Shown here piece by piece: positions 22,061 through 22,128 of a stretch of DNA of 22,128 nt. Positions within the stretch are counted from its first letter, which is position 1, and each line of letters begins with the position of its first letter. Below the pieces are notes generated by a model. It ran no database searches. It was not told the origin of the DNA and saw only the letters and a list, made by a program, of their open reading frames with translations. The stretch is from Bacillota bacterium. GTDB taxonomy: Bacteria; Bacillota_E; JAJZYS01; JAJYTV01. The DNA lies in the NCBI GenBank assembly GCA_021845645.1, contig JAJZVM010000062.1, positions 1-22,128 of the forward strand, in the 5' to 3' direction. The position numbers and the translations under genes were made by a program.

Positions 22061-22128
22061 CAACAAGCGAAAACGACGATGGAGAGCGCCAGCGGGAAGC
22101 TGTCCGAGAGCGAGCCGGGCGGGTGGGA
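22061..22128 (+). ncRNA. Probable T-box leader, 5' part
   Basis: The RNA has the look of T-box stem I: GGAGAGC can pair with AGCTGTCC, then GAGAGCGAGCC-GGG-CGGGTGGGA resembles the conserved apical text of T-box leaders (AGAGCGACC...GGGCGGTG.A in the Bacillus glyQS leader as I recall it). The specifier codon, antiterminator and terminator would lie beyond the edge. If right, the next gene is probably an aminoacyl-tRNA synthetase or amino acid gene controlled by uncharged tRNA. Confidence 0.6.

Overview
The window is GC-rich bacterial DNA with densely packed genes, many four-base stop/start overlaps (ATGA, GTGA, TTGA) and strong Shine-Dalgarno sequences in front of ATG, GTG and TTG starts. A YqeG-type phosphatase, a probable T-box leader at the right edge and Gram-positive-type conjugation proteins (PrgI-like, small VirB2-like pilin, no outer-membrane parts) point to a GC-rich member of the Bacillota or a close relative. 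This placement is an inference; no rRNA or other marker is present.

Layout. (1) 1-438, minus strand: two small pilin-like genes, the second cut by the window edge, with a conserved box upstream at 495-518. (2) 899-1228, minus: a short unknown gene. (3) 1465-10357, plus: metabolic and housekeeping genes: tldD-tldE (metalloprotease pair), a zinc glucose dehydrogenase overlapping a GH15 glucoamylase/trehalase-like enzyme, an exported phosphodiester glycosidase-like protein, a shortened UbiA-family prenyltransferase overlapping yqeG. (4) 10373-11769, minus: SAM methyltransferase and tag (3-methyladenine glycosylase). (5) 12300-21007, minus: the accessory system. The genes in order of transcription are ssb, a VirB2-like pilin, a VirB6/TrbL-like membrane protein and a PrgI-like protein. 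Then come dapB and a GNAT acetyltransferase (housekeeping), followed by a VirB4-like ATPase, a SAF-domain CpaB-like protein, a TadZ/CpaE-like protein, the CpaF ATPase, TadB and TadC. (6) 21141-21827, plus: an O-methyltransferase, then a promoter and the start of a probable T-box leader running off the edge.

The most striking content is region 5 together with region 1. It mixes conjugation-type (type IV secretion) parts with Tad/Flp pilus parts and a single-stranded DNA-binding protein. A motif on the genes' sense strand, GAACA-N4-TTGGYAGGA, occurs upstream of ssb, upstream of virB4 and upstream of the pilin pair 12 kb or more away. The three transcription units therefore look like one regulon building one machine, possibly one that handles DNA. 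No relaxase, coupling ATPase (VirD4) or prepilin peptidase is seen in the window, so classical conjugation is not established.

The glucose dehydrogenase/GH15 pair suggests cytosolic release of glucose from an alpha-glucan or trehalose followed by direct oxidation, as in a non-phosphorylated Entner-Doudoroff route.
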